This document shows, piece after piece, positions 45,047-53,261 of a DNA stretch of 64,000 nucleotides. Source of the DNA: JAUIAI01 sp050633665 (lineage in GTDB: Bacteria; Pseudomonadota; Gammaproteobacteria; Burkholderiales; Burkholderiaceae_E). Each line of letters begins with the position of its first letter. Within the stretch, counting starts at the first letter, position 1. A program made the translations under genes and the position numbers. The DNA lies in NCBI GenBank assembly GCA_050633665.1, contig JBOEGY010000001.1, positions 434,001 to 498,000 on the forward strand, given 5' to 3'. The notes under the pieces were generated by a model that was not told the DNA's origin, searched no databases, and saw nothing but the letters and a program-made list of their open reading frames with translations.

Positions 45047-45712
45047 ATGAAAAGGCGTAATTCTCATATGGCCGTGGCCACCGCATTGGCTGCATCGGTT
45101 CTGGTTCTTGCTGGTTGTGGTGGTGGCAGCGGCGAAGAAACCGCTGAGGCGCCAGCGCCTAATCCCACTCCCGCAACACCGCCGCCGGCATCGCCGCCAC
45201 CGGCTTCTCCGCCGCCAGCCTCACCGCCACCGGCTTCGCCGCCTCCGGCGTCACCGCCGCCCGCGTCTCCGCCCCCGGCTACCAATACCATTCCGTTGAA
45301 CTCAACCTACGGGCCGAATACGAATCAGACTTGTACGCTTGGTGATGATGATGCGCCGCCAGCGATGGTCGTGACAACCGGCATGACGATTAGCTACGCA
45401 GCCAATACGCTGACGCTTACCGACCCGTTGAATCCGCCGGCAGTCGATGTTGCCTTTAACGCCCCGACTCCGGCCGGAGCAAACCCAAGCGGAACTGATG
45501 ACACGCCCAGTACGCCAAGCAGCGCGCCGCTCAGTGCCACATACACCGGAAAAGCGACCGTCGGCAGTGATCCTTATGTATTGACATTGTCAATCAGTGC
45601 AGACAATCAGTTGCTGGGTGTTCTGTATAACCCTGATCCGGTTGACAACAGTCAAAGCGAGATTGACCGGATTGAAGACGCGCGAGTGCGTTGCGGCAAC
45701 CAGATCCAATAG
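45047..45712 (+). CDS. Proline-rich repeat lipoprotein of unknown function
   Basis: A 221-residue predicted lipoprotein: basic start, hydrophobic core and lipobox 'VLAGC' (Cys24), then a Gly/Ser/Glu linker. Residues 45-79 are seven tandem PPPAS-type pentapeptides, likely a stiff spacer that holds the next domain away from the membrane. The C-terminal 140 residues, rich in Thr/Pro/Asp and beta-strand-like, contain two cysteines (in 'NQTCTLG' and 'VRCGNQ') that could form a disulfide. I do not recognise a family. GGAG lies before the ATG and an intrinsic terminator follows the gene. Confidence 0.8.
   Translation: MKRRNSHMAVATALAASVLVLAGCGGGSGEETAEAPAPNPTPATPPPASPPPASPPPASPPPASPPPASPPPASPPPATNTIPLNSTYGPNTNQTCTLGDDDAPPAMVVTTGMTISYAANTLTLTDPLNPPAVDVAFNAPTPAGANPSGTDDTPSTPSSAPLSATYTGKATVGSDPYVLTLSISADNQLLGVLYNPDPVDNSQSEIDRIEDARVRCGNQIQ
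45179..45283 (+). repeat. 15-bp tandem repeat encoding PPPAS
   Basis: Seven in-frame 15-base units encode PPPAS six times and PPPAT once. Third-codon positions differ between units, so the repeat is conserved in protein more than in DNA. It lies within the lipoprotein gene. Confidence 0.9.
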
Positions 45713-45735
45713 ACTGACTTCCGGGTTTTTCATAG

Positions 45736-45766
45736 AGCCGCCCCGGGAAACCAGGGCGGCTTTTTT
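45736..45766 (+). terminator. Intrinsic terminator after the lipoprotein gene
   Basis: AGCCGCCC (45736-45743) pairs with GGGCGGCT (45754-45761), with T6 at 45761-45766. It touches the stop codon of the convergent MlrC-type gene at 45765. The T-tract is on the plus strand only. Confidence 0.88.
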
Positions 45767-47255
45767 ATTGGTGGGGGTCAGCCAGACGAGGCCAGAGTGG
45801 GGCGGTCACACGGGTATGCGGGAGAGCTGCATAGTCCATAGAGCCTGAGCCCGGGGTTGCCATATAAACAACCTCTCGGGCGATTGGGCCGAATCCGGCA
45901 TGAAAGTGCTGTGTCGATTTGACGACCAGTGCTTTGGGGCGGTTTGGTTCCAGTCCGGCGGCCGAGAAACAAGACGGCGCGAACGCCTGGACGCGGGCAG
46001 TGTTGACGATGATGTCGATAGCCTGCGCGTCGTCTTGCGAGTCCTGGGCAATGCGCAGCCAGGCCATATCCCCCAGCGTCGCGACTGAGCCACCAAAAGG
46101 CTGGGTGGCATCGTTGACCAGGCCCATCACCGTTACGGAGGCATCAACCGGAGCGCCGGATGCCGGGCCGAGCTTCCCGCCCAGTCGCATGCTTAAGCGG
46201 GCCCCAATGCCGGCATCAAAGGCCAGATGGACAGCGGTTGGGTCCCAAAGCGGAGAAATGGCGAAGCCCCCCAGGTTCTGGTCAATCAGGTATTGCAATA
46301 CCCAGGTGGAGTCTCCGGCAGCGCCGATGCCAGTGTTGTCGGCAGTGTCGGCCAGTACAAATGGCTTGTCTCCGGGCGCTGCGTTAACGACGGTTTTTAC
46401 CGCTTCTTCCATCGAAACAAAAGGTGCCAAAACGGCGTCACGATTTTCCCAGATCCAGTCACCAAGCTCCTTGGCCGTCGTTCGGGCGAGCGTTTCATCA
46501 TCGTCGGTCACAACCAATACCCGGGTCCCGACTTCCGGGGTGTCTCCCCAGGGAAACCCGTGGATCAATGACACGGAGAGAATACCGGGCTGTTGTTCAA
46601 GAGCCTGCATGCGTTTGACAAACGAAATCATCGGTTCGCGGGTGGTCGGGTAAATGCCAAGCATCCTGCAGTTGTGCATGGCCATTGTCGGTCTCAGGCC
46701 GGCGGTGAGCATACGTTCAGCCAGGTCAAAGAGTTCATGGGCACGCTCGACCGCGTCGATGTGCGGATACTCCTTGAAGTAAATCATGGCATCGACCGCA
46801 TCAAACTTCGCCTGTGTCATGTGTCCGTGCAGGTCCAGTTCGGCGAGGAGGGGGACATTCGGGCCGATCTTCTGTCGAACAGCCGTCAGCAGATCGCCTT
46901 CAGCGTCCGGGTAGCCATCGGCAATCATCGCACCGTGCAGGTTGAGCAAGACTGCATCGACCGGCATCGCTTTGTCGAGGTCGGCCAGAATTTCATCGCG
47001 CAGGGTTTCATGAGTCTGACGGGTGGTGTCTCCGGCTGGAATCGCAAACGCGGCCAGGCCTTCACTAACCGTCCAGCCTATGGCAGCCGCCCGGTCGCGC
47101 CAGACCTGTAGCGGCAGGCCGAACAAATTAACCCGTTCACCATGTTCGCCGCCCCGGACCAGCATTGTTTTGTCGAACAATCCCATGCCGGTGGGGATAG
47201 GGGAGAACGAATTGGTTTCCGTGCCGAGGCACGCAGTAAAGAGACGTTTGCTCAT
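45765..47255 (-). CDS. M81 family metallopeptidase (MlrC-like)
   Basis: A 496-residue protein of the MlrC family, first described from microcystin degradation but widespread in proteobacteria without that trait. 'TACLGTETNSFSPIPTG' at the N-terminus, 'LLNLHGAMIADGYPDAEGDLL' (near 103, in parts), 'AELDLHGHMT' and 'DTADNTGIGAAGDSTWVL' are family landmarks and hold likely zinc ligands. No signal peptide. The ATG overlaps the upstream MFS stop (ATGA), so uptake and hydrolysis of a peptide-like or amide substrate may be coupled. True substrate unknown. Confidence 0.93.
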   Translation of the reverse strand: MSKRLFTACLGTETNSFSPIPTGMGLFDKTMLVRGGEHGERVNLFGLPLQVWRDRAAAIGWTVSEGLAAFAIPAGDTTRQTHETLRDEILADLDKAMPVDAVLLNLHGAMIADGYPDAEGDLLTAVRQKIGPNVPLLAELDLHGHMTQAKFDAVDAMIYFKEYPHIDAVERAHELFDLAERMLTAGLRPTMAMHNCRMLGIYPTTREPMISFVKRMQALEQQPGILSVSLIHGFPWGDTPEVGTRVLVVTDDDETLARTTAKELGDWIWENRDAVLAPFVSMEEAVKTVVNAAPGDKPFVLADTADNTGIGAAGDSTWVLQYLIDQNLGGFAISPLWDPTAVHLAFDAGIGARLSMRLGGKLGPASGAPVDASVTVMGLVNDATQPFGGSVATLGDMAWLRIAQDSQDDAQAIDIIVNTARVQAFAPSCFSAAGLEPNRPKALVVKSTQHFHAGFGPIAREVVYMATPGSGSMDYAALPHTRVTAPLWPRLADPHQ

Positions 47256-48550
47256 GAGGGTTTCCCATTAGTAGGCGGCGCTTCGAGTGCGTCGGGATGA
47301 GTGGGGCGCAGAGCCAGAACAAAGAGAATCGAGCCGGTGGCGGCTAGTGCCGCCAGAATCGTGAACCCGGTTCGGTAGTCGCCGGTCAGATCGCCGAAAT
47401 ACCCGGCGATCAAGGGACCGCCGACCTGCCCGCTGACGACAATCAGCGAAGAGAAACCCATTATTTTGCCAATTGACGAGCGACCGAAGTAGTCGGCTCG
47501 AATCGCCTGCATGAACGGGCCGCGCAAGCCCCACGCCCCGCCATGAAACACGGCAAACAAGCCGACCATCATCCAGTTGCTTGCGTAGGTAAGCATCAGC
47601 AGTCCGAAACCATGACCGAACATGCACAAGGCGGCGACCAGTCGCTTCGTAAAACGATCGCCAATCACCCAGCCCATCATGACGCCGATAATCTGGCTGA
47701 TGGTCATGACGGTAATTACGATTGAGGCTTGCGCCAGCGTGTAGTGCAGGCCTTGAGTCATGTGGGTGATGGCATGAACATTCACACCGGTCACTACCAG
47801 CAGCGCCGAGCCGTGCCCCAGCGCCAGCAGCCAGAAGGCGCGTGTTCGCATCGCTTGCCGGGCGGTAAAGTCCTTGCCGTCCGGCTGCCCCCGTTTGCTT
47901 AGATCCAGATCGGCAATTGACCGGGCGTGATGGCCGTCGGGAACCTCGCCATGGTCTTCGGGTTTGCCGCTAAAGACGGTGGCCAGGGGGAGTCCGACAA
48001 CGATCATCAGAATGCCCGAACCAACTGCTGTGGCTCGCCACCCGTAGGTCTGCATTGAGTAAGCAACCAAGGGCATCGCGATACCACCCATTGCCAGCCC
48101 CATCGCCACGCCAGACAGGGCGCGCGCCCGGTATTTGTCAAACCAGTGAATGATTGTGACGTTGAGCGGAAAGAAGCCGCACAGGCTGGTGCCCAATGCA
48201 ATCACGACAATGGCGCCGTAAAAGCCGGCAAGCGTTTCAATCTGCCCCAGCAGAATCAGGCCGACGCCCAGCGTGATGACCCCCACCCGAATCATCATCT
48301 GGGAGCCGAACCGATCGATCACCCAGCCCAGAATCGGCCCAAGGAGGGCAGCCTCCATGGCATGAACCGCCGAGCCGCCAGCCAGCGCCGTCTTGCTCCA
48401 GTCTTTCTCTTCACGTAGCAGCGCGATATACGCACCCAGCGCCTGATACAGCAACGCGGACTGCATAAACTGGATACCGCTGGCCGCGCCCACCATCCGC
48501 CAGCCGCGGAACATTTTGCGCGGGGTAGCCGACCGGGCCGGATCAGACAA
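47252..48550 (-). CDS. MFS transporter
   Basis: A 432-residue major facilitator with twelve hydrophobic segments and a central hydrophilic loop near residues 205-230. 'GWVIDRFGSQMMIRVG' in the loop between segments 2 and 3 is the MFS A motif. The start is TTG at 48550, two bases after the yajQ stop; an ATG 12 codons later ('MFRGWRMV') is an alternative. Pattern resembles monocarboxylate-type MFS proteins. Likely brings in the substrate of the coupled MlrC-type enzyme. Confidence 0.9.
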   Translation of the reverse strand: MSDPARSATPRKMFRGWRMVGAASGIQFMQSALLYQALGAYIALLREEKDWSKTALAGGSAVHAMEAALLGPILGWVIDRFGSQMMIRVGVITLGVGLILLGQIETLAGFYGAIVVIALGTSLCGFFPLNVTIIHWFDKYRARALSGVAMGLAMGGIAMPLVAYSMQTYGWRATAVGSGILMIVVGLPLATVFSGKPEDHGEVPDGHHARSIADLDLSKRGQPDGKDFTARQAMRTRAFWLLALGHGSALLVVTGVNVHAITHMTQGLHYTLAQASIVITVMTISQIIGVMMGWVIGDRFTKRLVAALCMFGHGFGLLMLTYASNWMMVGLFAVFHGGAWGLRGPFMQAIRADYFGRSSIGKIMGFSSLIVVSGQVGGPLIAGYFGDLTGDYRTGFTILAALAATGSILFVLALRPTHPDALEAPPTNGKPS

Positions 48551-48552
48551 GA

Positions 48553-49038
48553 TCAGTCCCGAAAGTTATCAAAGCTGAGCGGCAGATCCGTCACATCTTT
48601 TTTGAGTAGCGCGATGGCGTCCTGAAGTATGTCGCGCTTGTTACCGGTCACTCTTACCGACTCGCCTTGAATGCTGGCCTGTACTTTCATCTTGCTGTCT
48701 TTCAGGCGCTTGACGATCTTCTTGGCGTCGGCTGTCGCGATGCCGTTGCGGACTTTGACGCCTTGCTTCATTTTGTCGCCGCCGATTTTCTGTTTATCGC
48801 CGAATTCGAGGAAGCGGACGTCGAGATTGCGCTTGGCGCATTTATTTAACAGTACGTCGGTCACCTGGCTGAGTTTGAAATCGTCATCGGCAAAGATGGT
48901 CAGCTCAAGCTCGTTCTGCTCGATCCGGGCATCAGAGCCTTTGAAGTCAAAGCGGTTGGTGATTTCTTTGTTGGCCTGGTCGAGAGCGTTTCTGAGCTCG
49001 ACCGTGTCGGCTTCGCAAACCACGTCAAATGAGGGCAT
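48553..49038 (-). CDS. yajQ: YajQ family nucleotide-binding protein
   Basis: A 161-residue YajQ protein with two ferredoxin-like folds: 'MPSFDVVCEADTVELRNALDQ' (start, in two parts), 'NRFDFKGSDARIE', 'QGVKVRNGIATADAKKIVK'. Homologues bind c-di-GMP (a Xanthomonas member is a c-di-GMP effector) or tRNA. It leads a yajQ-MFS-MlrC unit. Between its start and the subtilase gene are 282 bases holding a strong hairpin and no credible gene. Confidence 0.95.
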   Translation of the reverse strand: MPSFDVVCEADTVELRNALDQANKEITNRFDFKGSDARIEQNELELTIFADDDFKLSQVTDVLLNKCAKRNLDVRFLEFGDKQKIGGDKMKQGVKVRNGIATADAKKIVKRLKDSKMKVQASIQGESVRVTGNKRDILQDAIALLKKDVTDLPLSFDNFRD

Positions 49039-49262
49039 CAGTGTTCCTGGTAGTTAGTGTGATGAGTGCATTAATTTTAGCGGCAGCGCGAAAACCGGAA
49101 ATAAGTCACGAAATGAGTATTGAACCTATCTCACGGAGGCTGACACAGATGAATAGTTACACCCGGGGAGTCATATCGCTTGCTAAACTGGCCCGGTCAG
49201 CACAATTGACCATGACAACTACGGTAAGTCGCGGCGTGGGCCACTGTTTCTCGTCAGATTTG

Positions 49263-49291
49263 CCGACAACTGGTGCCAGACCGGTTGTCGG
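49263..49291 (+). promoter_or_regulatory. Strong leader hairpin before the subtilase gene
   Basis: CCGACAACTGGT (49263-49274) pairs with ACCGGTTGTCGG (49280-49291) over twelve bases (one T-G pair) around GCCAG. It ends 30 bases before the TTG start and 19 before the GGAGGAG ribosome site. No T-tract follows, so it is more likely a leader stabiliser, regulator site or dyad operator than a terminator. Confidence 0.55.
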
Positions 49292-49321
49292 GATGACCGA
49301 TGAAAAGTTCGGAGGAGTATT

Positions 49322-52198
49322 TTGAAAAGTCATTTATTCAACCCCACCGGTGAGAAGACGTCCGGTGTTGGTGAAACCGCGTCTGTCCGCCATCTGCCGC
49401 TTCCGGGCCATCATTCTACGCGCCACTCGCGGGTATTCCGACGAACCGGCTCTCTGGCACTGGTGTTAAGCGCTGTCCTGCTGACGGGTTGCCCCGGCGG
49501 GGCAGAAGACCCTTTTGATGTGGGTAACGACGACCAGCAGTCGTCGGGCAGTTCGTACAAAGTCGCCGGGACGTTGTCGCTGGCCCAGAACAGCGCGATC
49601 GATTCCGATACCAATGACCCGAATCAGGTAGATCGCAAGTCAAATAATCAGTTTTCCACTGCTCAGCAGCTGGGCAGCCCGACCTTGCTGGTGGGCTATC
49701 TGAACGTGCGCGGCGAGGGCCCCGAGGGGCCGAGCCGGGCAGACGGCGATCTGGTCGATGGCTTCAAAGCCTCCCTGCAGAAAGGACAGGTTGTTGAGGT
49801 TCAGTTCGCGGCGGATCCATCCACGATTGACGTGGACTTGTTTATCTACAACCAGGACCGGCAGATTGTCGGCCGCTCGATCGGGCTGAACTCATACGAG
49901 TGCGTTCAGATCGGGGCCGATGGCGACTATACGATAGCGCCGTCCCTGTACACGACCAATGGAGCCAGTCGTGGCGGCACGGTCTACCAGCTACGGATTG
50001 CCGCCCCCGGGTCGGCCTCCGGTTGCGAAAACGTGACTGGCGCGACGGCCGGCATTGTTGCCGGCGAGGTGATAGCCCAGCGGGTAGACGCAATCACCCT
50101 GGCCAGCCAGCGTGCCGACAAGAGCCGGCTGCCCATGCCAGAGCCGGTAGCGATCAAAGGGGATATCCGCCAGGCCCGATCTGCTTTACTGCAAGTGCCG
50201 CGCGACCTGCCTGGTGTGTTGGTGAGTCAGGGGCTGAGCAAAGCGGCATCGCCGGCGCAGGCCGTGACCCGGCTGGGTGGCGATGTTCCCGAGTCGACTT
50301 TGCGTGAGCTTGAAACCATTGCCTACGCCAAAATGCTGAATCGATCCGGTGAGTATGTTTATGCATTTCCGAACTTCCGGCTTTTCCCGCTCCAGGTTCA
50401 GCCGTTCCCGCCAAATGACAGAGACTATGCCAAGCAGCGCTGGCACTATGAGTCGATTGACCTGCCGGGCGCCATCAACCAGCTTGCCAACCAGAATCCG
50501 CAACCAACCTATGTGCCGATTGTGGCCGTGATTGATTCGGGCATCGTTGCCGAGCATCCGGATCTGACTAATCAGCTGGTGCCCGGGTATGACTTTATCC
50601 AGAGTACTCAGGTAGCCGGCGATGGAAACGGCATTGATGCCAATCCGGATGATGCCGATAACAGCACGACTAACGCTTTTCACGGTACGCACGTCGCAGG
50701 TACCGTCGCAGCGCAGACCTATAACAATACCGGCGGTGCCGGCGTGGCGCCGATGGCCAAGATCATGCCGCTGCGGGCACTGGGTAACGGTGGCGGGACG
50801 TTCTACGACATTGAGCAGGCGGTTCGGTTTGCCGGTGGGCTGAGCAACGACTCAGGCACGACGCCGGCCCGCAAAGCTGATGTGATCAACATGAGTCTGG
50901 GGGCGACTGCGGCCTGTACGACCGAAATCAATCGGGTCTATGACACCGTGCGACAGGCCGGCGTCATTATCGTGGCCGCATCCGGGAACGAATCGCGGGA
51001 CAGCAGCCTGACAGCCGTCGGGGTGCCGGCAAATTGTCCGGACGTGATTGCCATTGGCGCCACCAATCCGCGCAAGACTCGTTCTTATTACTCCAATGGG
51101 GGGGCTGCGCTTATGGCGGTCGCGCCGGGCGGCGATCAACGCCAGTCTACCCAGGGCACTGGTTTGCCAGACGGTGTGTACAGTACGGTGGCCAGCGCTG
51201 ACGGTCGATCAAGAACGCCTTCCTATGCCATGTTGCAAGGCACGTCGATGGCGTCGCCGCATGCGGCTGGTATCTTTGCGCTCATGCGGTTCATCGCGCC
51301 TGATATCACCCATGCACAAGTCGTTGAAGCGATTACGACCGGCGCCATTATCGACGACCTCGGACCCGCAGGGCGTGACAATGAGTACGGCTATGGCCAG
51401 CTCAATGCGCGTAAGGCGGTGGAACATGCGCGCCAGGTCGCCGGTGCCCCGGAACCAACTGTTGGCCAGGTCTCAGCATTGCCGACATCGCTTAACCTGA
51501 GCAGCGCTGATGATTCCGCAAAGTTTGAATTGCGGGTTTCGGGCGAGTCAACCGAGCGCGTCACCGGCGTGACGGTCAGCAATAACAAAATTGTTGTGAG
51601 CGAGGATCCCGGAGGCGTTGATGCGCAAACCGGATTGGGTACCTATGTCGTCACCGTCGATCCGGCCAATGCCAATAGCAATACCGCAACATTTGCGGAC
51701 GTTATTGTCACGCTCGAGCCCGCGCGGGAAATCCGTATCCCGGTCAGTCTAGCTAACAATACAGTTGGCGGCAGTGGTGGTGATCTCGGGCCGATCTATG
51801 TCGTGGTGATGGATGTGACCGACGGCCAGCGCAAGCCGGTGGCTGAAACACTGGTGGCGGCGCCAACCGGCGGCGTTTATCGTTATGAGGTGACCGTGCC
51901 GGGAACCAGCAAAATTGTCGTGGTGGCCGGTAGCGATACCGACAATGACGGCGCCATTTGCAACAAGGGTGAAGCCTGCGGTGCGTATCCATTTCTTGGC
52001 AACAACCAGACAGAAATCCTGGAGCCGCGTGGTAATCTCAGCGGGATAGACTTTTCACTGGCGCCTTTTGGCGGCATTAACCCGACTTCTTCCGGTGTGA
52101 GCGCAGGCAGCAAGAGTCAGCAAGCTGCGCCGGGAGGGAAGCACCGGGTCACGGTGTCGGCGCTCGGTCGCCAGGGAATTGTCAGACTGGACAAATGA
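49322..52198 (+). CDS. Subtilisin-like (S8) serine protease, predicted lipoprotein
   Basis: A 958-residue protease. The TTG start has a full GGAGGAG site at 49311-49317. A 40-residue polar N-region precedes the hydrophobic stretch and lipobox 'LLTGC' (Cys57), an unusually long signal. Residues about 85-225 resemble a pre-peptidase C-terminal (PPC) module, 270-390 a possible propeptide, and about 395-705 the subtilase domain with the triad Asp405 ('VIDSGI'), His454 ('HGTHVAG') and Ser642 ('GTSMASPHAAG'). The remaining 250 residues form beta-rich C-terminal domains. It is probably anchored in the outer membrane or periplasm. The PrcB-like gene follows after seven bases. Confidence 0.94.
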   Translation: MKSHLFNPTGEKTSGVGETASVRHLPLPGHHSTRHSRVFRRTGSLALVLSAVLLTGCPGGAEDPFDVGNDDQQSSGSSYKVAGTLSLAQNSAIDSDTNDPNQVDRKSNNQFSTAQQLGSPTLLVGYLNVRGEGPEGPSRADGDLVDGFKASLQKGQVVEVQFAADPSTIDVDLFIYNQDRQIVGRSIGLNSYECVQIGADGDYTIAPSLYTTNGASRGGTVYQLRIAAPGSASGCENVTGATAGIVAGEVIAQRVDAITLASQRADKSRLPMPEPVAIKGDIRQARSALLQVPRDLPGVLVSQGLSKAASPAQAVTRLGGDVPESTLRELETIAYAKMLNRSGEYVYAFPNFRLFPLQVQPFPPNDRDYAKQRWHYESIDLPGAINQLANQNPQPTYVPIVAVIDSGIVAEHPDLTNQLVPGYDFIQSTQVAGDGNGIDANPDDADNSTTNAFHGTHVAGTVAAQTYNNTGGAGVAPMAKIMPLRALGNGGGTFYDIEQAVRFAGGLSNDSGTTPARKADVINMSLGATAACTTEINRVYDTVRQAGVIIVAASGNESRDSSLTAVGVPANCPDVIAIGATNPRKTRSYYSNGGAALMAVAPGGDQRQSTQGTGLPDGVYSTVASADGRSRTPSYAMLQGTSMASPHAAGIFALMRFIAPDITHAQVVEAITTGAIIDDLGPAGRDNEYGYGQLNARKAVEHARQVAGAPEPTVGQVSALPTSLNLSSADDSAKFELRVSGESTERVTGVTVSNNKIVVSEDPGGVDAQTGLGTYVVTVDPANANSNTATFADVIVTLEPAREIRIPVSLANNTVGGSGGDLGPIYVVVMDVTDGQRKPVAETLVAAPTGGVYRYEVTVPGTSKIVVVAGSDTDNDGAICNKGEACGAYPFLGNNQTEILEPRGNLSGIDFSLAPFGGINPTSSGVSAGSKSQQAAPGGKHRVTVSALGRQGIVRLDK

Positions 52199-52205
52199 GG
52201 ACGGC

Positions 52206-52718
52206 ATGTTTGGTAGTGGGTCGATAAAACGCACAACGCTTCGGCTTTTCCTGGTCGGAGCGGCTTTGACGGGAGGGGCTTGCGTGACTTCAAACGGCGC
52301 CACTGGCTCCGATGTCACTGGTCAGACGCTGGCGTTGAGCAATTGCCCCGTCTTTGCTCAGGCAGCCGGGCTGACAGTCTTTGATGAACAAGCCTGGAAG
52401 ACCCACCTTGAGCAGGCCGGCGAGCAGGGCGCGAGATTGTCCGAATGGACGCTTGATTTCTCACGCCAACGGATCATTCTGGTCATGCTCGGGCAGAAAC
52501 CGTCGTTAGGTTACGGTGTTGAACTCAAACCACCAGTCCTGAAGTCAGGTTCGTCACTGATGATGCCGGTGACTCAGTCTGAGCCGGCAGCCGGGTCACT
52601 CGTGGCCTCCGCGCTGACGACTCCCTGCGCTTACACTGTGGTCAATACGGAAGCGTTCGACACGGTGACCGTCACCGACGCCGCAGATGACAGCATTCTT
52701 TTCGAGTGGAATCGCTAG
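52206..52718 (+). CDS. PrcB-like C-terminal domain lipoprotein
   Basis: A 170-residue predicted lipoprotein ('LTGGAC', Cys26) whose C-terminal 80 residues follow the PrcB_C pattern ('RIILVMLGQKPSLGYGVEL', then a Pro-rich strand region), found in an accessory protein that stabilises the Treponema protease complex dentilisin. Placed just after a subtilase gene, it is likely that protease's partner. The ATG at 52206 follows GAGGA. Its TAG stop shares CTAG with the stop of the convergent GNAT gene. Confidence 0.8.
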   Translation: MFGSGSIKRTTLRLFLVGAALTGGACVTSNGATGSDVTGQTLALSNCPVFAQAAGLTVFDEQAWKTHLEQAGEQGARLSEWTLDFSRQRIILVMLGQKPSLGYGVELKPPVLKSGSSLMMPVTQSEPAAGSLVASALTTPCAYTVVNTEAFDTVTVTDAADDSILFEWNR

Positions 52719-53203
52719 TCTGCCTGGAGTAGGAGTTTCTGCATGAACCGGGCCTGGCCGTGGGCGGGGTCGAGTTGGTAAAACTCAAACCCCAGCCGCT
52801 CATATAAGGCGCTCGCCCGCCGGTTGCCATCAAGCACCTCCAGCGTGAGTTTGCAGCAGTTCATCTCCCGGCCAATGCTTTCCAGTTTGGCAAACATCTT
52901 TGCGCCAATGCCGCGGCTCTGAAACGCCGGGTTGATGGTGACATCGTGGATGTTGATCAGTGGCCTGGCCTTGAATGTTGAGACACTCCAGAATGAGTTG
53001 AGCAAGCCAACCGATTCGCCGTTAACCCGTGCGAGCAGTCCAATGTAAGTGGGGCAGGCGGCAAGTTGATCGGGCAGGTCGTGAAGCAGGCCCGGAGCGA
53101 TGGCCTCACCGCCCCCGGCCTCGCTGGTGGCAAACTGATTGATAAGTTGCTGGAGCGAGGAGCGATCGGTTGGATCACTTAGCGAGATTCGGGTGATATC
53201 CAT
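52715..53203 (-). CDS. GNAT family acetyltransferase
   Basis: A 162-residue GNAT protein starting at the ATG 53201-53203 ('MDITRISLSD'). The acetyl-CoA loop is 'QSRGIGAKMFAKLE' near residue 104, preceded by 'IHDVTINPAF' and followed by 'NRRASALYERLGFEF'. An open frame to 53455 upstream is not supported because it runs into the repeat-protein gene. Substrate unknown. It lies 58 bases downstream of the giant gene on the same strand. Confidence 0.88.
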   Translation of the reverse strand: MDITRISLSDPTDRSSLQQLINQFATSEAGGGEAIAPGLLHDLPDQLAACPTYIGLLARVNGESVGLLNSFWSVSTFKARPLINIHDVTINPAFQSRGIGAKMFAKLESIGREMNCCKLTLEVLDGNRRASALYERLGFEFYQLDPAHGQARFMQKLLLQAD

Positions 53204-53261
53204 CTGCCCAGTATAAGCCCGCCCCAGCGTTGATGTCTTGACGCAAAACGCTGATCCTGTT

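Noticed and set aside
49029..49325. 98-codon open frame between yajQ and the subtilase gene
   Set aside because: It overlaps yajQ's start and the strong hairpin, has no good ribosome site and no recognisable features.
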